From Bacteroides luhongzhouii (GTDB taxonomy: Bacteria; Bacteroidota; Bacteroidia; Bacteroidales; Bacteroidaceae), in assembly GCF_009193295.2 (NCBI RefSeq), contig NZ_CP059973.1, positions 2,976,001-3,040,000 on the forward strand: a stretch of 64,000 bases of DNA, given 5' to 3'. This document shows, piece after piece, positions 1-8,564 of the stretch. Made by a program: the position numbers and the translations under genes. The notes beneath the pieces were generated by a model that did no database searches, had not been told where the DNA came from, and saw nothing but the letters and a program-made list of their open reading frames with translations. The stretch's first letter is position 1, and each line of letters opens with the position of its first letter.

Positions 1-2
1 TG

Positions 3-2075
3 AGCTTTTCTGCGTCATCCACCGCCTACCTGCCCTTTGTTCGGAATGGTTACGTTCATTTCCAGTTGAATGGTTTTTCACAAGCGGATGCCAAGTCGTT
101 CTCAAAACAATATCTGTCTACTTACTCCAAGGTCTTGTCCGCACAGCAGGAAGATATTCTTGCTTCGTGGGTGCTGGCCAAACAACCGCGCTGTTTAAGT
201 GTATTGCTCAACGAGTTGGTTTCGTTCGGTCAGTATGATGCTCTGAATGAATATATGAGTGGATATTGCCGGCTCAATGAGATTGAGCAGTTCTACGACA
301 GTGTGCTTCGGCGTTTGTCGGCTGATTATGGTTTCGAAGAGATTGGAAGAACGCTTCTGATGCTCTCACTTACTTTAGAAGGATTTACCGAAGATGAAGT
401 AAAGAGCATGGCAGGCATTAATCAGATACTTTGGTCACAGTTGAGAGTGGAAATGAGTAGCTGGCTCACCAACAAAGGAGGGCGATATTGCATTGGTGAC
501 ACACAAATGGTAGAGGCGATTGAACGCTGTTTCGCTCAAGATGAAGAATGTATAGATGATAGTCGGCATGAAATTATTTCCGCTCTGCTGGATGAGGAAG
601 AGATCCTTTCCCATCCGTTGACTTTTGCCGATTATAACTATCGCATGAAACAGTTCTGCTACCATGATTCGTATCGCTATAAAGTGGAGATTACCTATCA
701 ATGCTATAAGATGCAAGAATGGGATTTATTGAAGGATTGGATTTGTGATGTGGAGATTTTCGAGATTCTGTATCGCACGAATCGTTCTCTGTTGGAAGAT
801 AGCTGGAAGGCGATCATGAATGACAATCCTGGCATTACGCCTGAAGTCTATGCCGAATTGGACTTTGATGAGGTTGATTCTTTTTTAATTCCTGTCATTG
901 CTAATGATATGGCTACTTTCTTGAGCAGTTCTTTCCATCTGACGGAGGCAGCGGCTGCTGTGAGTGAGAAGAGTATGGAAGGCGCTGCCATCCCACCAAT
1001 TGCCAGATCGGTATTGAAGATGAATGAGGGATGCCGGTATGCCCGTAATGAAGAATACGAAATGGCATGCGACTGTTTTCTGAAAGCATTAGTGATGCAG
1101 GAAAACATTGTACCGACTCCGGAACTGGAGATTGCCAACACCTGCCGGAATCTAGCTTTGGCATATTACTACAATGAGCAATACAATGAAGCGGGGATCT
1201 ATTTGAATAGGGCGCTTGATTATCATGCGGCTTCTGCTGACGAGAAGAGTCAGGCAGAAGTCATTGAACTTTCCGAATACCTGGCTTATTGTGATTACTA
1301 TAAGAATGAGGAAGAGAGTGCTGCCGAAAAATTCCGGAAAGTAGCTGAAATGCACGAGTCTTTGAATGGCAGGCTGTCGGGTGGAGTGGCTAAATGTTTG
1401 TGTATGCAGGGCAAATGTCTTTATTATATCAAACGATACGATGAAGCATGGATGCTGATGAATCAGGCGTTGGACATTGCTATGCAGATAGATAACAAAA
1501 AACAGATAGTTGCTTGTCATAAACAGTTGTATTATTTATGCAGAGAATTCAAACGAATGATGAATGAACGTGGCGATGGGCAGGCTTCTACTTTATTCTT
1601 CCGTGAGTCTCTTTTGCATGAAATGTTTTTCAGCGAAAAACCGCGTCTGGCGGAATTGACTGTCCGCTACGAGGCATTGAGATGTGATATAATGCAGCAA
1701 TATTACGAGCGTAAAGATTATGATAGTGTGATCCGCATCGCAACTTCCCTGGATATTCACGATGATGCTGATCCCGATGCTTCCTGTCAGGTATATTACT
1801 ACAAAGCACAGGCTTATGCGAAGATGGAGAATTATCCAATGGCGAAAGAGGCTTTCTTCAGAGAGTTTGAATTGCGAAAGAAATCTTTTGGATGGGAGGA
1901 CAGACAGACGGTTCTGGCTTGTCAGAATCTAGGGGTGTTACACAGTTTTTGTAATGAACAGGAAGATGCGCTGGCTTGTTTTCGTGAAGCGTACGGTCAT
2001 GAAGTGAAAAAGAATGGAAAGGACTCTGAAGTGGCGCAAAAGCTACTTCAATATATCAGCGTGGTTGAATCATAA
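3..2075 (+). CDS. TPR-repeat protein, C-terminal part (5' end outside window)
   Basis: The reading frame is open from base 3, so the gene continues upstream and only its last 690 or so residues are seen. The C-terminal half carries tetratricopeptide-like helical pairs, e.g. NTCRNLALAYYYNEQYNEA and CLYYIKRYDEAWMLMNQAL, plus two more near the end. The region before them is helical and resembles the linker after a NACHT/AAA-type ATPase module in large Bacteroides TPR proteins, but no ATPase motif lies inside the window. The function is unknown; TPRs suggest a protein-interaction scaffold. A TTG at 66 could be misread as a start, but in-frame coding continues to its left. An ATPase at the unseen N-terminus is inference. 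Confidence 0.8.
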   Translation, partial: SFSASSTAYLPFVRNGYVHFQLNGFSQADAKSFSKQYLSTYSKVLSAQQEDILASWVLAKQPRCLSVLLNELVSFGQYDALNEYMSGYCRLNEIEQFYDSVLRRLSADYGFEEIGRTLLMLSLTLEGFTEDEVKSMAGINQILWSQLRVEMSSWLTNKGGRYCIGDTQMVEAIERCFAQDEECIDDSRHEIISALLDEEEILSHPLTFADYNYRMKQFCYHDSYRYKVEITYQCYKMQEWDLLKDWICDVEIFEILYRTNRSLLEDSWKAIMNDNPGITPEVYAELDFDEVDSFLIPVIANDMATFLSSSFHLTEAAAAVSEKSMEGAAIPPIARSVLKMNEGCRYARNEEYEMACDCFLKALVMQENIVPTPELEIANTCRNLALAYYYNEQYNEAGIYLNRALDYHAASADEKSQAEVIELSEYLAYCDYYKNEEESAAEKFRKVAEMHESLNGRLSGGVAKCLCMQGKCLYYIKRYDEAWMLMNQALDIAMQIDNKKQIVACHKQLYYLCREFKRMMNERGDGQASTLFFRESLLHEMFFSEKPRLAELTVRYEALRCDIMQQYYERKDYDSVIRIATSLDIHDDADPDASCQVYYYKAQAYAKMENYPMAKEAFFREFELRKKSFGWEDRQTVLACQNLGVLHSFCNEQEDALACFREAYGHEVKKNGKDSEVAQKLLQYISVVES

Positions 2076-2142
2076 CGGAGGCATACTTCCCTTTTTTGTT
2101 AACTTTTACATTCCCGTTATACGGAAATCGACTTTATTTCCT

Positions 2143-2151
2143 TACATTTGC
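2143..2151 (+). promoter_or_regulatory. Bacteroidetes -7 promoter element for rlmN
   Basis: TACATTTGC matches the Bacteroides -7 consensus TAnnTTTGY and lies 27 nt before the rlmN ATG at 2179. It argues against any rlmN start further upstream. Confidence 0.6.
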
Positions 2152-2178
2152 AAATATAAACCATCAACAGAAAGAAGA

Positions 2179-3213
2179 ATGTCTAAATATCCCCTTTTAG
2201 GAATGACTCTTGTAGAGCTTCAATCATTGACAAAAAGACTGGGTATGCCCGGTTTTGCTGCCAAGCAGATTGCATCCTGGCTTTACGAAAAGAAGGTAGC
2301 CTCGATTGATGATATGACTAATTTGTCATTGAAACACCGGGAGTTGCTCAAGCAGAACTATGAGGTGGGAGCGGAAGCTCCGGTAGATGAAATGCGCTCT
2401 GTAGATGGTACGGTGAAGTATCTTTATAAAGTGGGTGAGAACCATTTTGTGGAATCGGTTTATATACCGGATGATGACCGCGCAACATTGTGCGTGTCGT
2501 CACAAGTGGGTTGCAAGATGAACTGCAAGTTCTGTATGACAGGCAAACAGGGTTATACCGCTAACCTGACCGCCGGCCAGATCATTAACCAGATTTATTC
2601 GCTGCCGGAACGGGATAAACTGACCAATGTCGTAATGATGGGAATGGGCGAGCCGCTCGATAACCTGGATGAGGTGTTGAAAGCATTGGATATACTTACC
2701 GCTACCTACGGTTACGCATGGAGTCCGAAGCGTATCACGCTTTCTACAGTCGGGCTGCGGAAAGGATTGCAGCGTTTTATCGAAGAAAATGACTGCCATC
2801 TTGCCATCAGCCTTCACTCTCCGCTGACCGTTCAACGTTCTGAATTAATGCCGGCGGAAAAGGCGTTTTCGATCACCGAAATGGTGGAACTGTTAAAAAA
2901 CTATGATTTTAGTAAACAACGTCGACTTTCGTTTGAATATATTGTTTTTAAAGGGCTCAATGATTCGCAGGTCTATGCCAAAGAGTTGCTGAAACTTCTT
3001 CGCGGACTGGATTGCAGGGTGAATCTGATTCGTTTTCATGCCATACCGGGGGTAGACCTCGAGGGAGCGGATATGGATACGATGACCCGTTTTCGTGATT
3101 ATCTGACGTCACACGGACTTTTCACCACTATCCGTTCATCCAGAGGCGAAGATATTTTTGCTGCTTGCGGTATGCTCTCGACAGCGAAACTGGAGGAAAA
3201 TAATGAAAGTTAA
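2179..3213 (+). CDS. rlmN: 23S rRNA (adenine-2503-C2)-methyltransferase RlmN
   Basis: This 344-residue radical SAM enzyme methylates C2 of A2503 in 23S rRNA and A37 in a subset of tRNAs. The N-terminal accessory domain is followed by the CxxxCxxC cluster at C112, C116 and C119 (GCKMNCKFC). The glycine-rich SAM-binding motif MGMGEPL follows, and the C-terminal FAACGML holds the cysteine that forms the transient methyl-enzyme intermediate. The ATG at 2179 was chosen because MSKYPLL is the usual family start and the promoter at 2143 sits just upstream. The open frame extends to 2014, but that stretch overlaps the preceding gene and the promoter. It leads a compact + strand gene string running to secG. 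Confidence 0.96.
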   Translation: MSKYPLLGMTLVELQSLTKRLGMPGFAAKQIASWLYEKKVASIDDMTNLSLKHRELLKQNYEVGAEAPVDEMRSVDGTVKYLYKVGENHFVESVYIPDDDRATLCVSSQVGCKMNCKFCMTGKQGYTANLTAGQIINQIYSLPERDKLTNVVMMGMGEPLDNLDEVLKALDILTATYGYAWSPKRITLSTVGLRKGLQRFIEENDCHLAISLHSPLTVQRSELMPAEKAFSITEMVELLKNYDFSKQRRLSFEYIVFKGLNDSQVYAKELLKLLRGLDCRVNLIRFHAIPGVDLEGADMDTMTRFRDYLTSHGLFTTIRSSRGEDIFAACGMLSTAKLEENNES

Positions 3214-3231
3214 TATATAAAACCGAACATC

Positions 3232-4272
3232 ATGAAAAAGTACTCTTTTATTTTATGCATCGCTTTGGTAGCCTTTGTCGTTGCGTCTTGTGGTCTGAAA
3301 GGAAATCACACCTCTAGTGGTCGTGCTTACGAGCTTTTGGTTGTAGTAGATCACGGTGTTTGGGATCGTGCTGCCGGAAGGGCTTTACATGATGCGCTCG
3401 ATTCTGATATGCCCGGTTTGCCGCAGTCGGAACCTTCTTTCCGGATTATGTATACTTCGCCGAAAGATTATGATTCTACGCTGAAGTTGATACGTAACAT
3501 TATTATTGTAGATATACAGGATATATATACGAAAGCCTCGTTCAAATATGCGAAGGACGTGTATGCCAATCCGCAGATGATATTGACTATCCAGGCTCCG
3601 AACGAAGAAGAGTTTGGGAAGTTTGTGGAAGAGAACAAAAAGACGATTGTCGACTTCTTTACCCGTGCGGAAATGAACCGTCAGATTACGTTCCTGGAAG
3701 GGAAACACAGTAATTTCATTTCGCAGAAAGTGGACAGTTTGTTCGGATGCGACATTTGGATAGATGCCGAACTGGCCAATTCAAAGACCGGGAAGGATTT
3801 CTTCTGGGCTTCTACCAACACAGGTACTGCCGACCGTAATTTCGTGATGTACTCTTATCCGTATACTGACAAGGATACGTTTACCAAAGAATATTTTGTG
3901 CACAAACGTGACTCCGTGATGAAAGCCAATATACCCGGATTCAAGGAAGGCGTTTATATGTCGACCGATAGTTTGCTGACCGATGTCCGTCCGATCAATG
4001 TAAAGAACAGCTATACCATGGAAGCACGTGGCCTGTGGCGTATGAAGGGCGACTTTATGGGTGGTCCGTATGTGTCTCATACTCGTCTGGACGAGAAAAA
4101 CCAACGAATTATTACAGCAGAAATATTTGTTTATTCACCTGATAAAATGAAACGCAACCTGGTACGCCAGATGGAAGCATCTCTGTATACACTGAAACTT
4201 CCGAATGAAGTTCAGCAGAATCAGATTCCATTGGGAGAAGCATCTAAGGAGGCGGAACAAACTAATAAATAA
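3232..4272 (+). CDS. DUF4837 family lipoprotein
   Basis: This 346-residue protein has a lipoprotein signal peptide ending in VASCG, so it is probably anchored in a membrane of the envelope. The body matches the Bacteroidetes DUF4837 family as I recall it (motifs ELLVVVDHGVWD and RGLWRMKGDFMGGP). Its function is not established. It lies 18 bp after rlmN and 4 bp before pdxA, so it is probably cotranscribed. A role in envelope biology is only suggested by the lptE-like and secG genes further down. Confidence 0.88.
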   Translation: MKKYSFILCIALVAFVVASCGLKGNHTSSGRAYELLVVVDHGVWDRAAGRALHDALDSDMPGLPQSEPSFRIMYTSPKDYDSTLKLIRNIIIVDIQDIYTKASFKYAKDVYANPQMILTIQAPNEEEFGKFVEENKKTIVDFFTRAEMNRQITFLEGKHSNFISQKVDSLFGCDIWIDAELANSKTGKDFFWASTNTGTADRNFVMYSYPYTDKDTFTKEYFVHKRDSVMKANIPGFKEGVYMSTDSLLTDVRPINVKNSYTMEARGLWRMKGDFMGGPYVSHTRLDEKNQRIITAEIFVYSPDKMKRNLVRQMEASLYTLKLPNEVQQNQIPLGEASKEAEQTNK

Positions 4273-4276
4273 AAAC

Positions 4277-5371
4277 ATGGAAGATAACAAGATAAGAATA
4301 GGTATCACCCAGGGAGATATTAACGGGGTGGGCTATGAGGTGATTCTTAAGACATTTTCTGACCCTACGATGTTGGAACTATGTACTCCGATCATTTATG
4401 GCTCACCGAAAGTAGCGGCTTATCATCGCAAAGCGCTGGATATACAGACCAGTTTCAGCATTGTCAACTCTGCTAGCGAAGCAGGGTACAACCGTTTGAG
4501 CGTAGTGAACTGCACGGATGATGAGGTGAAAGTGGAATTTTCCAAACCCGACCCCGAAGCCGGTAAAGCTGCGTTGGGAGCTTTGGAACGTGCCATCGAA
4601 GAATATCGCGAAGGGTTGATAGACGTTATCGTAACAGCTCCGATCAACAAACATACGATTCAGTCGGAAGAATTCTCATTCCCCGGACATACGGAATATA
4701 TCGAAGAACGTTTGGGCAATGGTGATAAATCATTGATGATTTTGATGAAAAATGACTTCCGGGTGGCTCTGGTGACGACGCATATCCCTGTCAGGGAGAT
4801 CGCGACTACGATTACCAAAGAACTGATTCAGGAGAAACTGATGATATTCCATCGTTGCTTGAAACAGGATTTCGGTATCGGCGCTCCGCGTATTGCGGTG
4901 CTCTCTCTCAATCCTCATGCCGGAGACGGTGGTTTGTTGGGAATGGAAGAACAGGAAGTGATTATCCCTGCCATGAAAGAAATGGAAGAGAAAGGAATCC
5001 TTTGCTACGGTCCTTATGCGGCCGACGGCTTTATGGGTTCAGGCAATTATACTCATTTTGACGGTATCCTGGCGATGTATCACGATCAGGGGCTGGCTCC
5101 GTTCAAGGCATTGGCCATGGAAGACGGGGTGAACTATACGGCAGGCCTGCCGGTAGTACGTACTTCTCCGGCTCATGGAACGGCTTATGACATTGCAGGC
5201 AAGGGGATGGCTTGTGAAGATTCTTTCCGTCAGGCAATCTATGTTGCCATCGACGTGTTCCGTAATCGTCAGCGTGAAAAAGTGGCTCGTGCCAATCCGT
5301 TGCGTAAACAATATTACGAGAAACGTGACGATAGTGATAAACTGAAACTGGATACAGTGGACGAAGATTAA
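4277..5371 (+). CDS. pdxA: 4-hydroxythreonine-4-phosphate dehydrogenase
   Basis: PdxA oxidises 4-phosphohydroxy-L-threonine to the precursor that PdxJ condenses into pyridoxine 5'-phosphate (DXP-dependent vitamin B6 synthesis). The 364-residue protein shows the family start (RIGITQGDINGVGYE), the substrate motif TAPINKH, and the metal-site histidine motifs in FPGHTEY, LNPHAGD and MYHDQG. The ATG at 4277 was preferred over the upstream in-frame start at 4205, which would overlap the previous gene by 68 bp. The sigma-54 activator gene begins 9 bp after its stop. Confidence 0.95.
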   Translation: MEDNKIRIGITQGDINGVGYEVILKTFSDPTMLELCTPIIYGSPKVAAYHRKALDIQTSFSIVNSASEAGYNRLSVVNCTDDEVKVEFSKPDPEAGKAALGALERAIEEYREGLIDVIVTAPINKHTIQSEEFSFPGHTEYIEERLGNGDKSLMILMKNDFRVALVTTHIPVREIATTITKELIQEKLMIFHRCLKQDFGIGAPRIAVLSLNPHAGDGGLLGMEEQEVIIPAMKEMEEKGILCYGPYAADGFMGSGNYTHFDGILAMYHDQGLAPFKALAMEDGVNYTAGLPVVRTSPAHGTAYDIAGKGMACEDSFRQAIYVAIDVFRNRQREKVARANPLRKQYYEKRDDSDKLKLDTVDED

Positions 5372-5380
5372 AAACAAGTG

Positions 5381-6622
5381 ATGATAAAAGCAGAGATACA
5401 ACAAGTGAAACAGCGTTTCGGTATTATTGGAAATACCGAAGCATTGTCGCGCGCTATAGATGTTGCCATTCAGGTAGCTCCTACCGATTTGTCTGTGCTG
5501 ATTACCGGAGAAAGTGGAGTCGGAAAAGAAAGTTTTCCGCAGATTATTCATCAATATAGCCGGAGGAAGCACGGACAGTATATTGCTGTCAACTGTGGCG
5601 CTATTCCGGAGGGTACGATTGACTCCGAACTGTTCGGACATGAGAAAGGTGCGTTTACCGGTGCGATTGGCGAACGGAAAGGGTACTTTGGCGAAGCCGA
5701 CGGTGGTACTATTTTTCTTGATGAAGTAGGAGAGTTGCCGATGTCTACCCAGGCACGTTTGCTCCGTGTATTGGAGAGTGGCGAGTTTATGAAAGTAGGT
5801 TCGTCCAAAGTGCAAAAAACGGATGTGCGTGTGGTGGCAGCTACCAATGTCAATCTGACACAAGCGATTGCAGAAGGACGTTTCCGTGAAGATTTATATT
5901 ATCGGTTGAATACGGTGCCTATCCAGATTCCTCCTTTGCGTGAACGTGGAGACGATGTGCTCCTGTTGTTCCGTAAGTTTTCCGCAGACTTTGCAGAGAA
6001 ATACCGGATGCCTGCTATCCAGCTGACAGAAGATGCAAAGAAAGAGTTACTGGCTTACCCGTGGCCCGGAAACGTGCGTCAGTTGAAGAACATCACCGAG
6101 CAAATATCTATCATTGAAACCAACAGGGAGATCTCAGCAGCTATCTTGCAGAATTATCTTCCCGCACAAAATACGCAACGTCTTCCCGCACTGATGGGAA
6201 CGCGTGAAAGTAAAGGCTTTGAGAGCGAACGGGAGATTCTTTATTCTGTTCTGTTCGACATGCGCCAGGAAGTGGCGGAGCTGAAGAAGATGGTGCACAA
6301 CCTGATGGCGGAACGTGCCGGACAGGTGGGGCAGGTAGGACAAATGGGAACGGTGGTTACTACTCCGGTAGTGACGGCGCATCAACCTTCGGTACCTGCT
6401 ATCATTCATACCATGCAGCCTACGGTTTGCAAGGATGATGATGACATACAAGACACGGAAGAATATGTAGAAGAATCTCCTTTGTCACTAGACGAAGTGG
6501 AGAAAGAAATGATACGCAAAGCACTTGAGAGGCATCATGGAAAGCGAAAGAGCGCGGCCAAGGACTTGAACATTTCCGAGCGTACACTTTATAGAAAAAT
6601 AAAAGAATATGAATTGGATTAA
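5381..6622 (+). CDS. Sigma-54-dependent transcriptional activator without receiver domain
   Basis: This 413-residue bacterial enhancer-binding protein begins almost directly with the AAA+ domain. It has Walker A GESGVGKE at about 43-50, the sigma-54-contacting GAFTGA loop at about 90-95, Walker B GGTIFLDE at about 109-116 and the sensor region PLRERGDD. A linker rich in GQVGQ-type residues leads to a C-terminal Fis-type helix-turn-helix (KSAAKDLNISERTLYRKI). There is no N-terminal receiver or GAF domain, so activity must be set by level or by a partner. It overlaps the next gene by 14 bp. Target promoters are not evident; the neighbouring envelope genes may be among them (inference). GTG at 5378 is an alternative start. 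Confidence 0.92.
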   Translation: MIKAEIQQVKQRFGIIGNTEALSRAIDVAIQVAPTDLSVLITGESGVGKESFPQIIHQYSRRKHGQYIAVNCGAIPEGTIDSELFGHEKGAFTGAIGERKGYFGEADGGTIFLDEVGELPMSTQARLLRVLESGEFMKVGSSKVQKTDVRVVAATNVNLTQAIAEGRFREDLYYRLNTVPIQIPPLRERGDDVLLLFRKFSADFAEKYRMPAIQLTEDAKKELLAYPWPGNVRQLKNITEQISIIETNREISAAILQNYLPAQNTQRLPALMGTRESKGFESEREILYSVLFDMRQEVAELKKMVHNLMAERAGQVGQVGQMGTVVTTPVVTAHQPSVPAIIHTMQPTVCKDDDDIQDTEEYVEESPLSLDEVEKEMIRKALERHHGKRKSAAKDLNISERTLYRKIKEYELD

Positions 6623-7136
6623 GAAAATAATACGTCCTTTGTTACTGTTCGGCTTGCCGTTGGTAGTCATTGCGTGCACTGTTTCCTATAAGTTTAACGG
6701 ATCGTCTATCAATTATGATAAGGTAAAGACCATTTCGATAGCCGACTTCCCGATCAAGTCGGAGTATGTGTATGCCCCGTTGGCAACCAAGTTCAATGAG
6801 GACCTGAAAGATATCTTCATCCGGCAGACCCGTCTGCAACTGCTCAAGCCGAATCAGAATGCCGACTTGCAGATTGATGGAGAAATCACAGGATACAATC
6901 AGTACAACCAGGCAGTATCTGCCGACGGTTACTCTTCGGAGACGAAGTTGACTATCACCGTCAATGTACGTTTTGTCAACAACACCAATCATGCCGAAGA
7001 CTTTGAACAACAGTTTTCTGCGTTCCGTACCTACGACTCTACCCAGTTGCTGACTGCCGTACAGGACGGATTGATTGCTGAAATGTCTAAAGAGATCACT
7101 GACCAAATTTTTAATGCAACTGTAGCAAACTGGTAA
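6609..7136 (+). CDS. lptE: LptE family LPS-assembly lipoprotein
   Basis: This 175-residue protein has a signal peptide and a cysteine in VVIACTVSY that fits a lipobox. The body matches the Bacteroidetes LptE family (motifs YKFNGSSI and GEITGYNQY). LptE plugs the outer-membrane LptD barrel and helps insert LPS. The start lies inside the 3' end of the activator gene (14-bp overlap), which implies translational coupling. The family call comes from overall pattern, since LptE sequences diverge strongly. Confidence 0.85.
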   Translation: MNWIKKIIRPLLLFGLPLVVIACTVSYKFNGSSINYDKVKTISIADFPIKSEYVYAPLATKFNEDLKDIFIRQTRLQLLKPNQNADLQIDGEITGYNQYNQAVSADGYSSETKLTITVNVRFVNNTNHAEDFEQQFSAFRTYDSTQLLTAVQDGLIAEMSKEITDQIFNATVANW

Positions 7137-7141
7137 TATAA

Positions 7142-7915
7142 ATGACTTCTGTTAACTTTCAACAATGGATTCAGCATCCCGAGACGCTGAATAGGGATAC
7201 TTTGTACGAACTGCGCAATCTTCTTGCGAGGTATCCGTATTTTCAGTCACTTCGTCTGCTGTATCTGAAGAACCTGTATATTCTCCATGATATTAGTTTC
7301 GGTGGAGAACTGCGGAAAGCAGTTCTTTACATTGCAGACAGGCGGCAGTTATTCCAGTTGATTGAAGGTGATCGCTATGATGTGCAGGCACGGAAAAAGG
7401 GAGTACCTCTCACGGAGGTGCTGAAAGACGAACCGTCTGTAGACCGCACATTAGCATTGATCGACGCTTTCTTGTCCACAGTGCCCGAAGAGGTGACTGC
7501 CCGGACCAGCTTCGATTATTCGGTGGATTACACCTCTTATCTTTTGGAGGAGACTCCAGCCACGGAACAGTCGTCCGAAGAAACGCCCAAACTCAAAGGC
7601 TACGAACTGATTGACGACTTTATAGAAAAGAGCGAGAGCGACTCTCCCCTCTGCATGAAACCTTTAAGAGAAGAAATGCCATCTGCCACAACCTCTTCGG
7701 GCGAGCTCCCTGAAGAAGAAACGATGGAGGAAGAAGAGGAAGATGACAGCTGTTTTACGGAAACTTTGGCAAAAATCTATGTTAAACAGCAACGATATTC
7801 AAAAGCTCTTGAAATAATTAAAAAATTAAGCTTGAAATATCCAAAAAAAAATGCTTACTTTGCAGACCAAATCAGATTTTTGGAGAAATTGATTATTAAC
7901 GCTAATTCAAAATAA
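7142..7915 (+). CDS. Conserved Bacteroidetes protein, possible TPR-like C-terminus
   Basis: This 257-residue soluble protein has no signal peptide. The N-terminal third is helical (LRNLLARYPYFQSLRLLYLKN). A low-complexity acidic stretch (EEETMEEEEEDD) at roughly 195-206 precedes a helical C-terminus (LAKIYVKQQRYSKALEIIKKL) that looks like one TPR. Genes like it commonly sit just before secG in Bacteroides. It lies 5 bp after the lptE-like gene and 6 bp before secG, so it is operonic. The function is unknown. Confidence 0.82.
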   Translation: MTSVNFQQWIQHPETLNRDTLYELRNLLARYPYFQSLRLLYLKNLYILHDISFGGELRKAVLYIADRRQLFQLIEGDRYDVQARKKGVPLTEVLKDEPSVDRTLALIDAFLSTVPEEVTARTSFDYSVDYTSYLLEETPATEQSSEETPKLKGYELIDDFIEKSESDSPLCMKPLREEMPSATTSSGELPEEETMEEEEEDDSCFTETLAKIYVKQQRYSKALEIIKKLSLKYPKKNAYFADQIRFLEKLIINANSK

Positions 7916-7921
7916 CTAAAA

Positions 7922-8317
7922 ATGTACTTATTATTCGTTATCTTAATGGTTATTGCAGCCTTGTTGATGTGTTTCATCGTGCTGATTCAGAACTCAAAAG
8001 GGGGCGGGCTTGCTTCTGGTTTCTCTTCATCTAACGCCATCATGGGCGTGCGCAAGACTACAGATTTTCTGGAAAAAGCAACATGGGGTTTAGCTATCTT
8101 CATGGTGGTAATGAGCATTGCTACTGCTTATGTAGTTCCTCGCTCTGCTGTTGCTAAAGACGCAGTGTTGGAACAGGCACAGAAAGAACAACAGACTAAC
8201 CCGTATAACTTACCCGCAGGTACGGCTGCGCCGCAAACTGAAGCTCCAGCTACCAACGCACCTGCTACAGAAACTCCGGCACCGGCTACTGAAACTCCTG
8301 CTCCTGCAGCAGAGTAA
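7922..8317 (+). CDS. secG: Protein translocase subunit SecG
   Basis: SecG is the small, non-essential subunit of the SecYEG inner-membrane channel. The 131-residue protein has the expected two membrane helices (about 1-20 and 55-75) joined by the conserved glycine-rich loop (QNSKGGGLASGFSS). A long Ala/Pro/Thr tail repeats the pattern APATETP and is typical of Bacteroidetes SecG. It is the last gene of the rlmN-to-secG string. Confidence 0.94.
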   Translation: MYLLFVILMVIAALLMCFIVLIQNSKGGGLASGFSSSNAIMGVRKTTDFLEKATWGLAIFMVVMSIATAYVVPRSAVAKDAVLEQAQKEQQTNPYNLPAGTAAPQTEAPATNAPATETPAPATETPAPAAE

Positions 8318-8396
8318 TTCACTCCGTCGTCAGGTAAGGCTTTGGGGTAAAACCATTAATGGGAAGGTGCAGACGGATGCTGCATTTCTTTGATAT

Positions 8397-8464
8397 TTAA
8401 GTGCGGATTACGCAGATTACACGGATTCTCAATCTTCCGCGTGGTCAGTGTAATCCGCACTTAA
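8397..8464. repeat. 15-bp inverted repeat after secG
   Basis: TTAAGTGCGGATTAC at 8397-8411 is perfectly inverted at 8450-8464 around a 38-bp imperfectly paired centre. It could act as a terminator for secG, although T-richness follows only weakly (CTTTTTC). It resembles dispersed GCGGATTACGC-type repeats; a partial relative (ACGGATTACGCGCATTA) occurs near 47394. Confidence 0.6.
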
Positions 8465-8487
8465 CTTTTTCTTGTAAAAACAATCTC

Positions 8488-8524
8488 TTTGTGATAGAAA
8501 CAAACGAGATTTAACTACCTTTGT
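8488..8524 (+). promoter_or_regulatory. Promoter of the MFS transporter gene
   Basis: A TTTG -33 element at 8488-8491 and a TACCTTTGT -7 element at 8516-8524 are 24 bp apart, close to the Bacteroides promoter layout. The ATG follows at 8565. Confidence 0.6.
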
Positions 8525-8564
8525 TGGCTGTATAAGATTATTAACTACTTTTTTAAATATAACA

